Source: Arcobacter sp. | GTDB lineage: Bacteria > Campylobacterota > Campylobacteria > Campylobacterales > Arcobacteraceae | Assembly: GCA_002869535.1 (NCBI GenBank) | Contig: PKUK01000008.1 | Span: 54,541-118,540 of the forward strand | Direction of reading: 5' to 3' | Length of the DNA: 64,000 nucleotides | In this document: one piece after another, positions 44,371 through 52,841 of the stretch | Layout of the letters: every line of letters starts with the position of its first letter | Position numbering within the stretch: position 1 is the stretch's first letter | Translations under genes and position numbers: made by a program | The notes under the pieces: generated by a model | Databases searched by the model: none | Seen by the model: only the letters and a program-made list of their open reading frames with translations | What the model was told of the DNA's origin: nothing

Positions 44371-44910
44371 TTATATCTTCTTTAAGTAATAAGTAACACC
44401 AAGTACAATCATTAAAATAATTGCTACTCCATAATACTTGTATTCTTCTGCATATGTTAAAACAATCTCACCCAATGAATAACTTATACTACCTACTACT
44501 ACTGCCCAAAGCACTGTTGCTAAAGCATTGTATACTGTAAACTTTTGAAATGAATATTTTGTAAGTCCCATAGCAAGTGGAATCAAAGTTTTTATCCCAT
44601 ATACATACTTTTGTAAAAATACTACAGGAGAACCATATCTTCTCATCCATATATGTGCAAGAGCAACTTTTCTACCATATTTTTTCATTGTATCTCTAGC
44701 ATAGTTTTTATTTGTCCGTGCCATGTAGAATAAAAACTGATCACCTAAGAAATTTGAACTACCAGCAACTATCATACATACAACTAAATTTAAATCACCT
44801 GCATACGATAAAACTCCAGCAATAACAAGCCCTACAAAACCTCCGCCAAATGAATATAAAAAAAGTATTACATATGCTAAATATCCACCATCTCTTATTA
44901 AATCTTCCAA
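44371..44910 (-). CDS. DedA-family membrane protein
   Basis: A 179-residue membrane protein of the DedA/SNARE-associated type, which flips undecaprenyl phosphate or phospholipids. It has the conserved signatures GGFVGLVIAGVLSYAGDLNL, FLGDQFLFYMART and a core with GSPVVFLQKYVYGIKTLIPL, where the F-x-x-K/R-(F/Y)-x-x-G motif is recognisable. It is at the lower end of the family's length range. It is directly followed by dbpA, with adjacent stop and start. Confidence 0.8.
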   Translation of the reverse strand: MEDLIRDGGYLAYVILFLYSFGGGFVGLVIAGVLSYAGDLNLVVCMIVAGSSNFLGDQFLFYMARTNKNYARDTMKKYGRKVALAHIWMRRYGSPVVFLQKYVYGIKTLIPLAMGLTKYSFQKFTVYNALATVLWAVVVGSISYSLGEIVLTYAEEYKYYGVAIILMIVLGVTYYLKKI

Positions 44911-44943
44911 ATTAATCCTCTATATTTATTAATAGGGAGAATA

Positions 44944-45855
44944 CTATCTAAAATAGTGATAAAAAGCTCTTAACTTCTCTTGTGCCTCTTCTATACTTAT
45001 GGGTATAAATCTTACTTTATTGTTTGGTTTTGCTTGTGATAAACTAAAACAATCTATACTAAATACACTACCAATCTTTGGATATCCACCTATTGTTTGT
45101 CTATCCTTTAATAATATAATTGGCGCTCCATCACTTGGTATTTGAATAGATCCAAAAGATATCCCTTCTGATATGATTCCATTTACATAACAAGTTATTG
45201 CTTCACCGCTTAATTTACAGCCCATTCTATTAAACTCATTTGTTATGGTATAGGTACTTGAGAAAAACTTATCTTTTTGCGTTTGAGAGAATCTATCTTC
45301 TTGATATGATAGTATTACCCTTAGTGTTAATTCATCTTCATATTTTGGAATAAACTTCTCTTGTAATCTTTTGTTATAATTATTTGAAAAAGGTTTAAAA
45401 GGTAAGATATCACCCTTTTTTAATCTATCCCCTTCTAACCCACCAAGACTTTCTTTTATAGTTGTACTATTACTACCAAACTCTTTTTTTATATCAAAGC
45501 CACCTTTAACACTTAAGTATACTCTTGCTCCTTGTAGTATTTTTCCTATTTTTAAGATATCTCCACTTTTTATAATATGAGTTTGCCAACACTTTTTAGG
45601 TATATCATTTATATAAAATTCACATATTGCACCTGTGATTGCTATTTGAGTATTGGCATGGGCTTTTAAAATAAGATTTGAAAAGGATATCTCTATTGTA
45701 TTTGTAGTATATGCATTTAAAAGCATTTTATTGGCATATAAAAAGGCGTGTTCATCCATTACCCCTGAATTTGTAACTCCTATATGAGAATAAGAGTATC
45801 TTCCCATATCTTGGATAGTTGCTAAGATAGGATTGTTAATTATCTCTAAACTCAT
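44944..45855 (-). CDS. pxpC: 5-oxoprolinase subunit C (biotin-dependent-carboxyltransferase-like)
   Basis: A 303-residue KipA/AHS2-type protein. ATIQDMGRYSYSHIGVTNSG at the N-terminus, MDEHAFLYANKML and the C-terminal GISFGSIQIPSDGAPIILLK and GGYPKIGSV are typical. With PxpA and PxpB it cleaves 5-oxoproline (pyroglutamate) to glutamate at the expense of ATP. The start overlaps pxpB by 4 bp. Confidence 0.9.
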   Translation of the reverse strand: MSLEIINNPILATIQDMGRYSYSHIGVTNSGVMDEHAFLYANKMLLNAYTTNTIEISFSNLILKAHANTQIAITGAICEFYINDIPKKCWQTHIIKSGDILKIGKILQGARVYLSVKGGFDIKKEFGSNSTTIKESLGGLEGDRLKKGDILPFKPFSNNYNKRLQEKFIPKYEDELTLRVILSYQEDRFSQTQKDKFFSSTYTITNEFNRMGCKLSGEAITCYVNGIISEGISFGSIQIPSDGAPIILLKDRQTIGGYPKIGSVFSIDCFSLSQAKPNNKVRFIPISIEEAQEKLRAFYHYFR

Positions 45856-46526
45856 ATAATCCCACCTTGCAATAAGAAATCCTCTTTTGATATTGGATTA
45901 AATTTTACTTTATCCCCTACACTTAAAGGAGATAGTTTTTCTAAACTCTTATCAAATAACTCTATTGCAGTTCGTCCTATAATATTCCAACCACCAGGTG
46001 AACTTTGAGGGTAAACTGCTGTTTGAGTATTGGCAATGGCTACTGAGCCCTTTGGTATTTTTTTTCTAGGAGTTGATAATCTAGGAAGAGCTATTTTTTC
46101 ATCAACACTAGCAAGATAAGCAAAGCCTGGTAAGAATCCTATTGCATATACATCATATAGCTTACTTGAGTGTATATCAATTATTTCGCTAATGCTTAGA
46201 TTTGTTTTATCACTCATATAAGATAAGTCTAATCCTACCTCTTCTGCATAATAAACATCTATAGTAACTATATTTTCTTTAAAGCTTTTTTCATACTCTA
46301 AATTTATATTTTTTTTTAGCAGTTCCACTAAAGATAGATACTCATACTTAAAAATATCATAAGATATATATATTGAGGTATAAGAAGGAATTATTTCTAT
46401 TAAGCCATCAATATTTAAACCCATCAGACAATGATAAGCCCTCTTTACATCTAAAGCAATTTTTTCATTTATCTCATTGCCAAAATATATAATTAAATAA
46501 TCAACAGAAGCAACTTTAAAAATCAT
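45852..46526 (-). CDS. pxpB: 5-oxoprolinase subunit B
   Basis: A 224-residue KipI/AHS1-type protein: DVYAIGFLPGFAYLASVDEK (about 120-139), PRLSTPRKKIPKGSVAIANT and SPGGWNIIGRTAIELFD. The family binds ATP and phosphorylates oxoproline together with PxpC. It overlaps pxpA by 1 bp and pxpC by 4 bp. Confidence 0.9.
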   Translation of the reverse strand: MIFKVASVDYLIIYFGNEINEKIALDVKRAYHCLMGLNIDGLIEIIPSYTSIYISYDIFKYEYLSLVELLKKNINLEYEKSFKENIVTIDVYYAEEVGLDLSYMSDKTNLSISEIIDIHSSKLYDVYAIGFLPGFAYLASVDEKIALPRLSTPRKKIPKGSVAIANTQTAVYPQSSPGGWNIIGRTAIELFDKSLEKLSPLSVGDKVKFNPISKEDFLLQGGII

Positions 46527-47260
46527 TAGTTTAACAATCTACTTGCTATTTTTATAAACTCATAGCTTTTTTCATTGTCTCCGTGTATACATAAAGTATC
46601 TGCTTGTAAAAATAGTTTCATACCATTTATACTTGTTATATATCCTCTATCTTTTAGGGTTTCTATTCTCTCTAGGATATCTAATTCATCTGTAATAACT
46701 GAATCAGCTTCAACCCTTGAAAGTAATAAACCATCATCTCCATAGTTTCTATCAGCATATACTTCAAACATAAGAGTTATTCCATACAATAAGGCTATTT
46801 GTTTATATTCTTCATTTTTTGATGTGGATAGTATTACTAGTTTTATACTTTTATCATATGAGCTAATTGCACTCAAAATTGCTTTAAAAGTTAATTCATC
46901 TTTCATCATGTCATTAAAAAGTGCCCCATGGGGTTTTACATAAGTGATACTTTTATCGTAAGTTTTACAAAAGGCATTTAATGCTCCAATTTGATATAAG
47001 ATAATAGCAACAATCTCTTCAAGCGAACATACTATTTTTCTTCTACCAAAGCCTACTAAATCTTGATATCCTGGATGAGCACCAATTTCAACACTATGTT
47101 TACAGGCTAAACTAACAGCTCTACTCATTGTCAAAGGATCTGAGGCATGAAAACCACAAGCAAGATTTGCCATACTAACATAAGGCATTATCTCTTCATC
47201 TTTACCCATCTTCCAAATGCCAAAACTCTCACCCATGTCACAATTTAATTTTATATTCAT
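46526..47260 (-). CDS. pxpA: 5-oxoprolinase subunit A (LamB/YcsF family)
   Basis: A 244-residue protein starting MNIKLNCDMGESFGIWKMG, followed by SMANLACGFHASDPLTM and IGAHPGYQDLVGFGRR, the hydrolase metal site of PxpA. It completes the pxpABC operon, transcribed leftward from a start preceded by AGTGA/GAGT and divergent from the LOG-family gene. The pathway returns oxoproline, a spontaneous product of glutamine and glutathione breakdown, to glutamate. Confidence 0.9.
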   Translation of the reverse strand: MNIKLNCDMGESFGIWKMGKDEEIMPYVSMANLACGFHASDPLTMSRAVSLACKHSVEIGAHPGYQDLVGFGRRKIVCSLEEIVAIILYQIGALNAFCKTYDKSITYVKPHGALFNDMMKDELTFKAILSAISSYDKSIKLVILSTSKNEEYKQIALLYGITLMFEVYADRNYGDDGLLLSRVEADSVITDELDILERIETLKDRGYITSINGMKLFLQADTLCIHGDNEKSYEFIKIASRLLN

Positions 47261-47333
47261 TAACTCACCTAGTAATTTATTGTATTTATTATAACAAATT
47301 TTATATTTAAATTATTTTCTTATGTTATTCTAA

Positions 47334-47339
47334 TATAAT
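47334..47339 (+). promoter_or_regulatory. -10 box close to the LOG gene start
   Basis: TATAAT eleven bases before the ATG at 47351. The leader would be about five bases, too short for a ribosome site, and none is visible. Confidence 0.4.
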
Positions 47340-47350
47340 TATATAAATTA

Positions 47351-48022
47351 ATGAAAGAGTATATTTTGATTGAATGTAGTGAAGAGATAGTTGAAAAAAA
47401 TAAAATTGCAAATGATTTTAATGAGATAGCAAGTGACTTTAATGATAGTGAAAAGATTTTCAAAGATATTGATAACTGTGTAACATTTTTTGGAAGTGCA
47501 AGAATACAACAAGATAATAGGTTTTGTAAATTAGCTGAAAAGTTAGCTTTCAATTTAAATAAAAAAGGTATCAATATAGTAACTGGCGGTGGTGGTGGTA
47601 TTATGGAGGCAGCTAATAGAGGTGCCTATGATGCAAATACTGCAGAATCTATTGGATTAAATATCATTATTCCAGTTTAACAAAAACTAAATCTTTATAC
47701 AACAAGAAGTCATACTTTTAACTATTTTTTCTCTAGAAAATACATGTTAGTTAAACACTCCTCAGCTTGTGTAGTATTTCCAGGAGGATATGGAACTCTT
47801 GATGAGCTATTTGAGATAATAATTTTAGTTCAAACACAAAAGATAGAAAACCTAAAAATATATCTTTATGATACAGAATTTTGGAAAAATATGCTTATAT
47901 TTCTTGAAGGTACCCTAGTAAAAGAGAATATGATTAGCATAGATGAGTTAGATATATTAACGTTAAGTGATGATATTGAATTTATTGAAAAAGATATACT
48001 AAAACTATTTAATAAAAATTAA
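47351..48022 (+). pseudogene. LOG-family nucleotide 5'-monophosphate phosphoribohydrolase, cut by an in-frame TAA
   Basis: The frame encodes a 223-residue LOG/YvdD-type protein: CVTFFGSARIQQDNRFCKLAE, GINIVTGGGGGIMEAANRGA and VVFPGGYGTLDELFE (the GGxGTxxE catalytic signature). After GLNIIIPV a TAA (47678-47680) precedes QKLNLYTT. The family has P-x-E-Q at this place, so the stop replaces the conserved Glu: GTT-GAA-CAA became GTT-TAA-CAA. The second half still has a start-like ATG at 47744 but no ribosome site. Loss of this gene should affect purine-base salvage or cytokinin-like ribohydrolase activity. Confidence 0.85.
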
Positions 48023-48454
48023 CTAGTTTTGGTACATGTGGTATTTTTTATTTTCTGCTGAAACTCTTTTTTGTTCATTTTTATAAAACTCTATTGCTTT
48101 TTGTTTTATAGTTTCATCTATACTATTTCCTAAATATTCATCTATACAATCACATAAAACTAAAGTATAAACAATACTATTTAATAAAACACCATCTTCA
48201 TCCCGAGTTAGCTTTGCTAAGTCTATAGAATAAACAGCTTCTTGAAAAGTATAAAATAGTCTCATAGCTCTGTCATCTAACCTATAGGTATAACCTTTGA
48301 TGTTCAAATAGTTATTGTAGTATTTATCAAAATACTCACTATTTGTTATGTCTATTTTATATTTATCAAAATCATCTTTTAATTTTGATATCTCATTTGC
48401 TTCTAATTGTTTGTTTTTATATTGGTATAAAAACTGTGTTAATTCTTCAAACAA
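48023..48454 (-). CDS. Protein of unknown function (143 residues)
   Basis: Helical, soluble protein (QFLYQYKNKQLEANEISKL...). The start is TTG at 48454, with AAGGAG nine bases upstream. Two Cys (LCDCIDEY) sit in the third helix. No family recognised. The upstream 150 bp contain two hairpins. Confidence 0.5.
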   Translation of the reverse strand: MFEELTQFLYQYKNKQLEANEISKLKDDFDKYKIDITNSEYFDKYYNNYLNIKGYTYRLDDRAMRLFYTFQEAVYSIDLAKLTRDEDGVLLNSIVYTLVLCDCIDEYLGNSIDETIKQKAIEFYKNEQKRVSAENKKYHMYQN

Positions 48455-48501
48455 TAAAGTTTCTCCTTAAATAAAATTTAAATTTAATTTCTAACTTTTT
48501 T

Positions 48502-48526
48502 AAATAGGATATATTTTATCCTATTT
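48502..48526. repeat. Inverted repeat, 10-bp arms
   Basis: AAATAGGATA / TATCCTATTT around TATTT, in the leader of the 143-residue protein gene. No T-run on either side long enough for a plain terminator. Confidence 0.5.
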
Positions 48527-48589
48527 ACATTACAATTCTTCTGTCATACAAACAAACTTTAGCTTTCCTTGCTATTGTCTCCTTATAAG

Positions 48590-48610
48590 TAACGGTGATT
48601 TTCACCGTTA
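48590..48610 (+). terminator. Hairpin, terminator-like on the plus strand
   Basis: TAACGGTGA / TCACCGTTA around TTT, followed by TTTTC on the plus strand. It overlaps the stop of the leftward lipoprotein gene, for which the downstream side is not T-rich. No plus-strand gene directly precedes it. Confidence 0.4.
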
Positions 48611-49219
48611 TTTTCTATCTAAAACTTCAACTTCTTTTCCAAAATATCTGAAAAAAACATTATTTTTCACAAGACTATAATCATATTTTATATCTGTTCT
48701 TTGTTCATTTAAGTATTTATACTCAAACTCTGGGTCTAGTGTTTTAATTATTTCAGCTGAAAGTTTTCCTCTATTATCAATAATAAGAATATTTCCATTT
48801 ACTGTATATCTTTCTATAATACTTACATACTTTTCTCCATCTACTTTATATGTAGATATTTCATAGTTTTGTTTTGTAAATCTATCTACTAATTTAAAAG
48901 TTTTAAATTTAAGTCTAGTTTTTAACTCATACGTAAAAAATCCATTAGCTGCACCATTCCATTGACAGTTGTTTGCTAATTCTATATTTTCTATAAAAAA
49001 GTTACCATATTCTTTACTCTTACAACTTAAAATATAAGTATCAACAGAGCAGCCAGAAAAGGTATTTTCATATTTTACATCTGTAAGAAAGACTTTTTTA
49101 TTTAAATTTTCTAAAGGGAAACTAAGAGAAGAGTTTTTCATATCATAGTGAAAATTATTTGATACACATGAAGTAAGTAATAATGAGATAATCGAAGCAA
49201 TAATTAATTTTAAAAACAT
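48608..49219 (-). CDS. Lipoprotein of unknown function, paralogue of the following upstream gene
   Basis: A 203-residue lipoprotein: signal LIIASIISLLLTSC with Cys 18. The mature part shares NNCQWNGAANGFF, YEISTYKVDGEKYVSI, NILIIDNRGKL and SLVKNNVFFRYF with the gene at 49255-49785. Four cysteines (FSGC, SC, NNC and one near the start) suggest disulfides. It is probably anchored to a membrane and faces the periplasm. No family recognised. Confidence 0.62.
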   Translation of the reverse strand: MFLKLIIASIISLLLTSCVSNNFHYDMKNSSLSFPLENLNKKVFLTDVKYENTFSGCSVDTYILSCKSKEYGNFFIENIELANNCQWNGAANGFFTYELKTRLKFKTFKLVDRFTKQNYEISTYKVDGEKYVSIIERYTVNGNILIIDNRGKLSAEIIKTLDPEFEYKYLNEQRTDIKYDYSLVKNNVFFRYFGKEVEVLDRK

Positions 49220-49254
49220 ATTTCATCCTTTCATTTTCTTAATTATACATCAAA

Positions 49255-49785
49255 TCAATCTCCACTTGCATTAAAGTATTGATTTAATGAATTTTGTTTA
49301 ACTAAACTTATTTCAGCATCTAATTCATACATCTTTTTATCAGTGAACTCATATTTATAATCACTATCTAAAAGGTTTATGAAGTTTTTATAAAGTACAC
49401 CCTTTTTATCAATTATAAAAACCTCTTTATTTACTTCCCAAATACATATTAAATGTATATAACTATTTTTTGATGTTTTGTATGTAGAGAACTCATAATG
49501 ACCAAACTCAAATCTCTCTTGTAGTTCTAACTCTTCTTTGATAGTCTTTTGTAATAAACTTACAAAGTAACCACGAGCTAAGCCATTCCAAGAGCAAACA
49601 GAATCTAAATGAATATACTCAAAATATATATCAGGATTATTGAAAGTATATGCATCAATAGCATAAGGATAATGTCTAGTCTTTACATCAAACTTATCAA
49701 GTGTGAAGTCTATCTTTTCATCATTTGGTAATAAAAAGGATAGCTCAGAACTGTGTGCATTAAAAGTATATATGGGGCTTGACAT
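49255..49785 (-). CDS. Paralogue of the lipoprotein at 48608-49219, lacking its signal peptide
   Basis: A 176-residue protein: SVCSWNGLARGYFVSLLQ, HYEFSTYKTSKNSYIHL, EVFIIDKKGVLYKN and SLVKQNSLNQYF align to the neighbour. The mature start aligns with the residue after the lipobox Cys of the neighbour. No ribosome site lies before this ATG. In the same frame upstream an ATG at 49824 gives MNFFKKIIN, then TAA (49795-49797), then LNQ and this start, so the original N-terminus may be cut off by a nonsense codon. As it stands it would be cytoplasmic. Confidence 0.55.
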   Translation of the reverse strand: MSSPIYTFNAHSSELSFLLPNDEKIDFTLDKFDVKTRHYPYAIDAYTFNNPDIYFEYIHLDSVCSWNGLARGYFVSLLQKTIKEELELQERFEFGHYEFSTYKTSKNSYIHLICIWEVNKEVFIIDKKGVLYKNFINLLDSDYKYEFTDKKMYELDAEISLVKQNSLNQYFNASGD

Positions 49786-49912
49786 CTGGTTTAATTAATT
49801 AATAATCTTTTTAAAAAAGTTCATAGTGGCTACCTAATACGAAGTTACCATATTATAAGAGAAAAATCTATTATATTCAAGTAATTTGCAAAAAAATTAT
49901 TAAATTTATATT

Positions 49913-50734
49913 TTACTCTAAACTTATATCTCTAAGATAGTTTTCAATCATGGGAATAAAGTCTTTTCTACATATCAAATAAGTATCAAGATTAAAATCC
50001 ATATCAGTAACTTTTAGTTTATCTTGATATCCAAACTTTTCTATTATTTCTCTAGAAAATAGTGCCACACCATAACCTGATTTTACACAAGCTAAAATCA
50101 ACTCATAATTCTCTAGATTTACTTTTTTATATTTATTTTCATTTTCATCACTTAAATACTTTTCTAAAAATATACGATTTAGACAGCCATTTTTATATGC
50201 AAAGATTGTATTCTCTGAAATTTTATCTTTGGGTTCAACTAAGACAATATCTTCTTTGATTATATTTAGTACTTCTATATCTTTGTGATTTGGGTTTCCA
50301 TTTACAAAGGCAATATCAAGTTTATAATTAAGTAGTTGCTCTATTAAATTTAAACTACTATCAACTACAAAGTCTAGTTTCATATCTGGAAAATCATCAT
50401 TTACTTTTTCTATAAATTTTGTAAGTCTTATAGTTGTATTTGATTGAGTTGAACCTACTTTTAAAAGCTTTTGATAATCTACATTTCTCATCTTTAAACT
50501 AGCTTCTTCAACCTTCTTTACTATATCTACAGCATAAGGATAAAGTTTCTGTCCAGCTAGGGTTAAAACAACTCCCCTATTTGTCCTATGAAACAAATCA
50601 TAACCCAAACTTTTTTCAAGCTGTTTTATTCTTAAGGTTACATTTGACTGAGTAAAGTTCAACTCTTTTGCACCTAATGATATGCTCTTTGTGTTTGCAA
50701 CTGCAATAAATACTTTTAATAAATTTGAATCCAC
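49913..50734 (-). CDS. LysR-family transcriptional regulator
   Basis: A 273-residue regulator with an N-terminal winged helix (LLKVFIAVANTKSISLGAKE, LNFTQSNVTLRIKQLEKSLG, LFHRTNRGVVLTLAGQKLYP) and a periplasmic-binding-like effector domain. It is somewhat shorter than the usual 300. It follows a TSUP permease gene with an 11-bp gap, so it probably controls that permease or its substrate pathway. I cannot name the inducer. Confidence 0.87.
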   Translation of the reverse strand: MDSNLLKVFIAVANTKSISLGAKELNFTQSNVTLRIKQLEKSLGYDLFHRTNRGVVLTLAGQKLYPYAVDIVKKVEEASLKMRNVDYQKLLKVGSTQSNTTIRLTKFIEKVNDDFPDMKLDFVVDSSLNLIEQLLNYKLDIAFVNGNPNHKDIEVLNIIKEDIVLVEPKDKISENTIFAYKNGCLNRIFLEKYLSDENENKYKKVNLENYELILACVKSGYGVALFSREIIEKFGYQDKLKVTDMDFNLDTYLICRKDFIPMIENYLRDISLE

Positions 50735-50745
50735 TTATATGCCTT

Positions 50746-51489
50746 TTAAGAATTTAATGTTTGAACAACTAAAATAGAAGCTATGATAAAGAGTAAAACT
50801 TTTAATATCTTTGCATAAAATTTTGCATCTATTCTTTTTTTGAGTTTTATTCCAAAAAATAGCCCAATAGAAACAGCGAGCAAACTTAACATAGATATAT
50901 CAAATGACTCTCTTGTAAATGCCCCATAATACAAAAACACACCCATCTGCCCTATTTTTGTAAAAAGAAAACATAAGTTTGATAGTTGAATAGTATCTTT
51001 TTTACTATATTTCATCTCCAAACTGTACATTATCATCAAAGGTGCTACGATGTTTGTAAGACCAGATAAAATACCACCAAAGATACCCAAACCATAAGTT
51101 GAAGACTTAGGATATTTTGCCACAAAAGTAGCTTCTATTTTGACCAAAGATTGAAACAGATATACAAAAATAATCAAAGCCAAAAGAAGTTTAAAATAAT
51201 CAGAGTTAGCAAATATAAGTAAAACAGTACCTATGCAACTTCCTATTACCATAAGAGTTATGATAAACCAAAACTTTTTTAAAGCCTCAAAAAACTTACC
51301 CTCACTCATGATACTAACAATATTTACAAGCATAGTAGGAATAAGCATATACATTATAGTAGTTTGTATATCAGTAAACATAGCAACCAAGGGAGTACAA
51401 ATCATCCCAAAGCCAAAACCAATACCACCATGAACAATAGAAGAGAGAAAAACAATCAAAGCAAAAGCAAGAATAAAATCAAAGTCCAT
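50746..51489 (-). CDS. TSUP (TauE/SafE) family permease
   Basis: A 247-residue inner-membrane protein with seven or eight helices: LAFALIVFLSSIVHGGIGFG, GMICTPLVAMFTDIQTTI and, in the second half, YGLGIFGGILSGLTNIVAPL, are the repeated signature halves of the family, which exports sulfite, sulfoacetate or organosulfonates. I placed the start at 51489 (MDFDFILAF, behind AAAGGT); the alternative 14 codons upstream has no ribosome site. Confidence 0.8.
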   Translation of the reverse strand: MDFDFILAFALIVFLSSIVHGGIGFGFGMICTPLVAMFTDIQTTIMYMLIPTMLVNIVSIMSEGKFFEALKKFWFIITLMVIGSCIGTVLLIFANSDYFKLLLALIIFVYLFQSLVKIEATFVAKYPKSSTYGLGIFGGILSGLTNIVAPLMIMYSLEMKYSKKDTIQLSNLCFLFTKIGQMGVFLYYGAFTRESFDISMLSLLAVSIGLFFGIKLKKRIDAKFYAKILKVLLFIIASILVVQTLNS

Positions 51490-51619
51490 ATGACTACCTT
51501 TAATATTACATATAATTATCAGTAATACCAAATGATATTACTAATAATTATAGCTAAAAAAGATAAATTTTCTTTTAAGAGGAATTAGTTTTTATTTTGA
51601 AACGTATTTATATTTTAAA

Positions 51620-51958
51620 TTATATTTTTGGAAGGATAGATTCAATATCTTTTTTAAGTGGTTTTATTTTAGTAGTAATTATTTCCCAAATCTCATCGGC
51701 ATCTATACCAAAATAATTATGGGCTACAATATTTCTAAAATCTTTGATTTTCTGCCATGGAATATCAGAATATTCATTTTTAAAAGCATCATCAAGCTTT
51801 GAAATCATCTCACCAATAATCACAAATTGCATCATTGTAGCATCAAAATCTCTTTCCTCATGATAAAACTCATCAGCAGATTTATACTCATGCGTATATC
51901 TATCAATTTTATCAATCGCTTCAAGAATAGATAATAAAGATAAACGAAGTTTAGACAT
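51620..51958 (-). CDS. hepT: HepT-like HEPN toxin
   Basis: A 112-residue HEPN-domain protein with RNIVAHNY (about residues 82-89), i.e. the RX4HXY motif of HepT RNases; the last Tyr is the position AMPylated by MntA. Its start overlaps mntA by 8 bp. With MntA it makes a type VII toxin-antitoxin pair. The motif is intact. Confidence 0.8.
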   Translation of the reverse strand: MSKLRLSLLSILEAIDKIDRYTHEYKSADEFYHEERDFDATMMQFVIIGEMISKLDDAFKNEYSDIPWQKIKDFRNIVAHNYFGIDADEIWEIITTKIKPLKKDIESILPKI

Positions 51959-52247
51959 ATTCTACTTCACTTAATATCTCTTTTTTAGCAAGAGGTTTTA
52001 AATATTTTTCTCTAGCAATATCGACTTTAAGATTAAAATATTTTTCCAAAGTATCTTTAAAATCAGATTTTTTATCATGAATATTTATAAGACCATTTTC
52101 AAGCTCCACAAGAATATCTATATCACTATTTTCTTTAGCTTCACTTCTAACATAAGAGCCAAAAAGTCCAAGCTTTGTAATACCAAATTTTTTAGAAAAT
52201 TCATCTTTATGTTCGCTAAGATATTTAATAATATATTCTTTAGTCAC
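51951..52247 (-). CDS. mntA: MntA-like nucleotidyltransferase antitoxin
   Basis: A 98-residue minimal nucleotidyltransferase. It has GSYVRSEAKENSDIDILVE (about 30-48), the GSX10DXD active site, and VDIAREKYL with the third acidic residue. In characterised pairs it neutralises HepT by adding AMP units to the HEPN Tyr. Gene order antitoxin then toxin, overlapping. Confidence 0.82.
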   Translation of the reverse strand: MTKEYIIKYLSEHKDEFSKKFGITKLGLFGSYVRSEAKENSDIDILVELENGLINIHDKKSDFKDTLEKYFNLKVDIAREKYLKPLAKKEILSEVEYV

Positions 52248-52285
52248 TTTTTATCCTTGTTTATTGTTTTATTGTAGCATATTAT

Positions 52286-52633
52286 TTAATTATTGTATTT
52301 AGATATTTTTTCCATTGCATAATCATTTAAAAAGCTTTCATCATTGATTTGTTCATCAGTCATTTCTCGAACTTCATTATCTGTAAGTTTACATCTTTGA
52401 AGATATTCTTCATTACCTTGATAAACTATATAACATCCTTTTAAAGCATATTTCGAAGTATCTGTATTTTCCATCACTCTAAAAATTCCAATTTTTTTAG
52501 GAGTGTAAGAGTATTCATAATCACCGAGTTTATCAATTTTAATAATTTCTCCTGTTAAATTATTTTTTTTAACATGTATAATATAAACATCTCTTGAATT
52601 CTTAGATTTTGAACTTTTTAATTTCCATCCCAT
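52286..52633 (-). CDS. Protein of unknown function (115 residues)
   Basis: Starts MGWKLKSSKSKNSRDVYIIH; beta-rich N-terminal half and an acidic helical C-terminal part (DNEVREMTDEQINDESFL). AAGGATTACT precedes the start. It lies 38 bp upstream of the HepT/MntA pair on the same strand and may be an accessory or an unrelated cargo gene. No family recognised. Confidence 0.5.
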   Translation of the reverse strand: MGWKLKSSKSKNSRDVYIIHVKKNNLTGEIIKIDKLGDYEYSYTPKKIGIFRVMENTDTSKYALKGCYIVYQGNEEYLQRCKLTDNEVREMTDEQINDESFLNDYAMEKISKYNN

Positions 52634-52748
52634 AGTAATCCTTATTATTTTATAATATTATATTAATTAAACTTTAAAATAATATTTATAAAGAATACTT
52701 TTTTTAAACTTTTTATATAAAAAAACTAGTTGTATGTAGATTCAATGC

Positions 52749-52809
52749 GCAAATAGTTTTTTTTGATTGAGCCTACAATTAGTAGGTGATTGAAAGAAAA
52801 ACTATTTGC
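52749..52809. repeat. 13-bp inverted repeat enclosing a small hairpin
   Basis: GCAAATAGTTTTT (52749-52761) pairs perfectly with AAAAACTATTTGC (52797-52809). Inside, CCTAC-AATTA-GTAGG (52772-52786) forms a second hairpin. The right arm is shared with the htpG terminator, so the two structures exclude each other. Confidence 0.75.
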
Positions 52810-52835
52810 AACGCAGAAGATGCGTGCAAATAGTT
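52800..52835 (-). terminator. Terminator of htpG
   Basis: A 15-bp stem with one bulge (AACTATTTGC-A-ACGCA / TGCGT-GCAAATAGTT) and a 5-base loop, six bases after the htpG stop. On the minus strand it is followed by TTTTTCTTTC. Confidence 0.82.
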
Positions 52836-52841
52836 CTTTTA

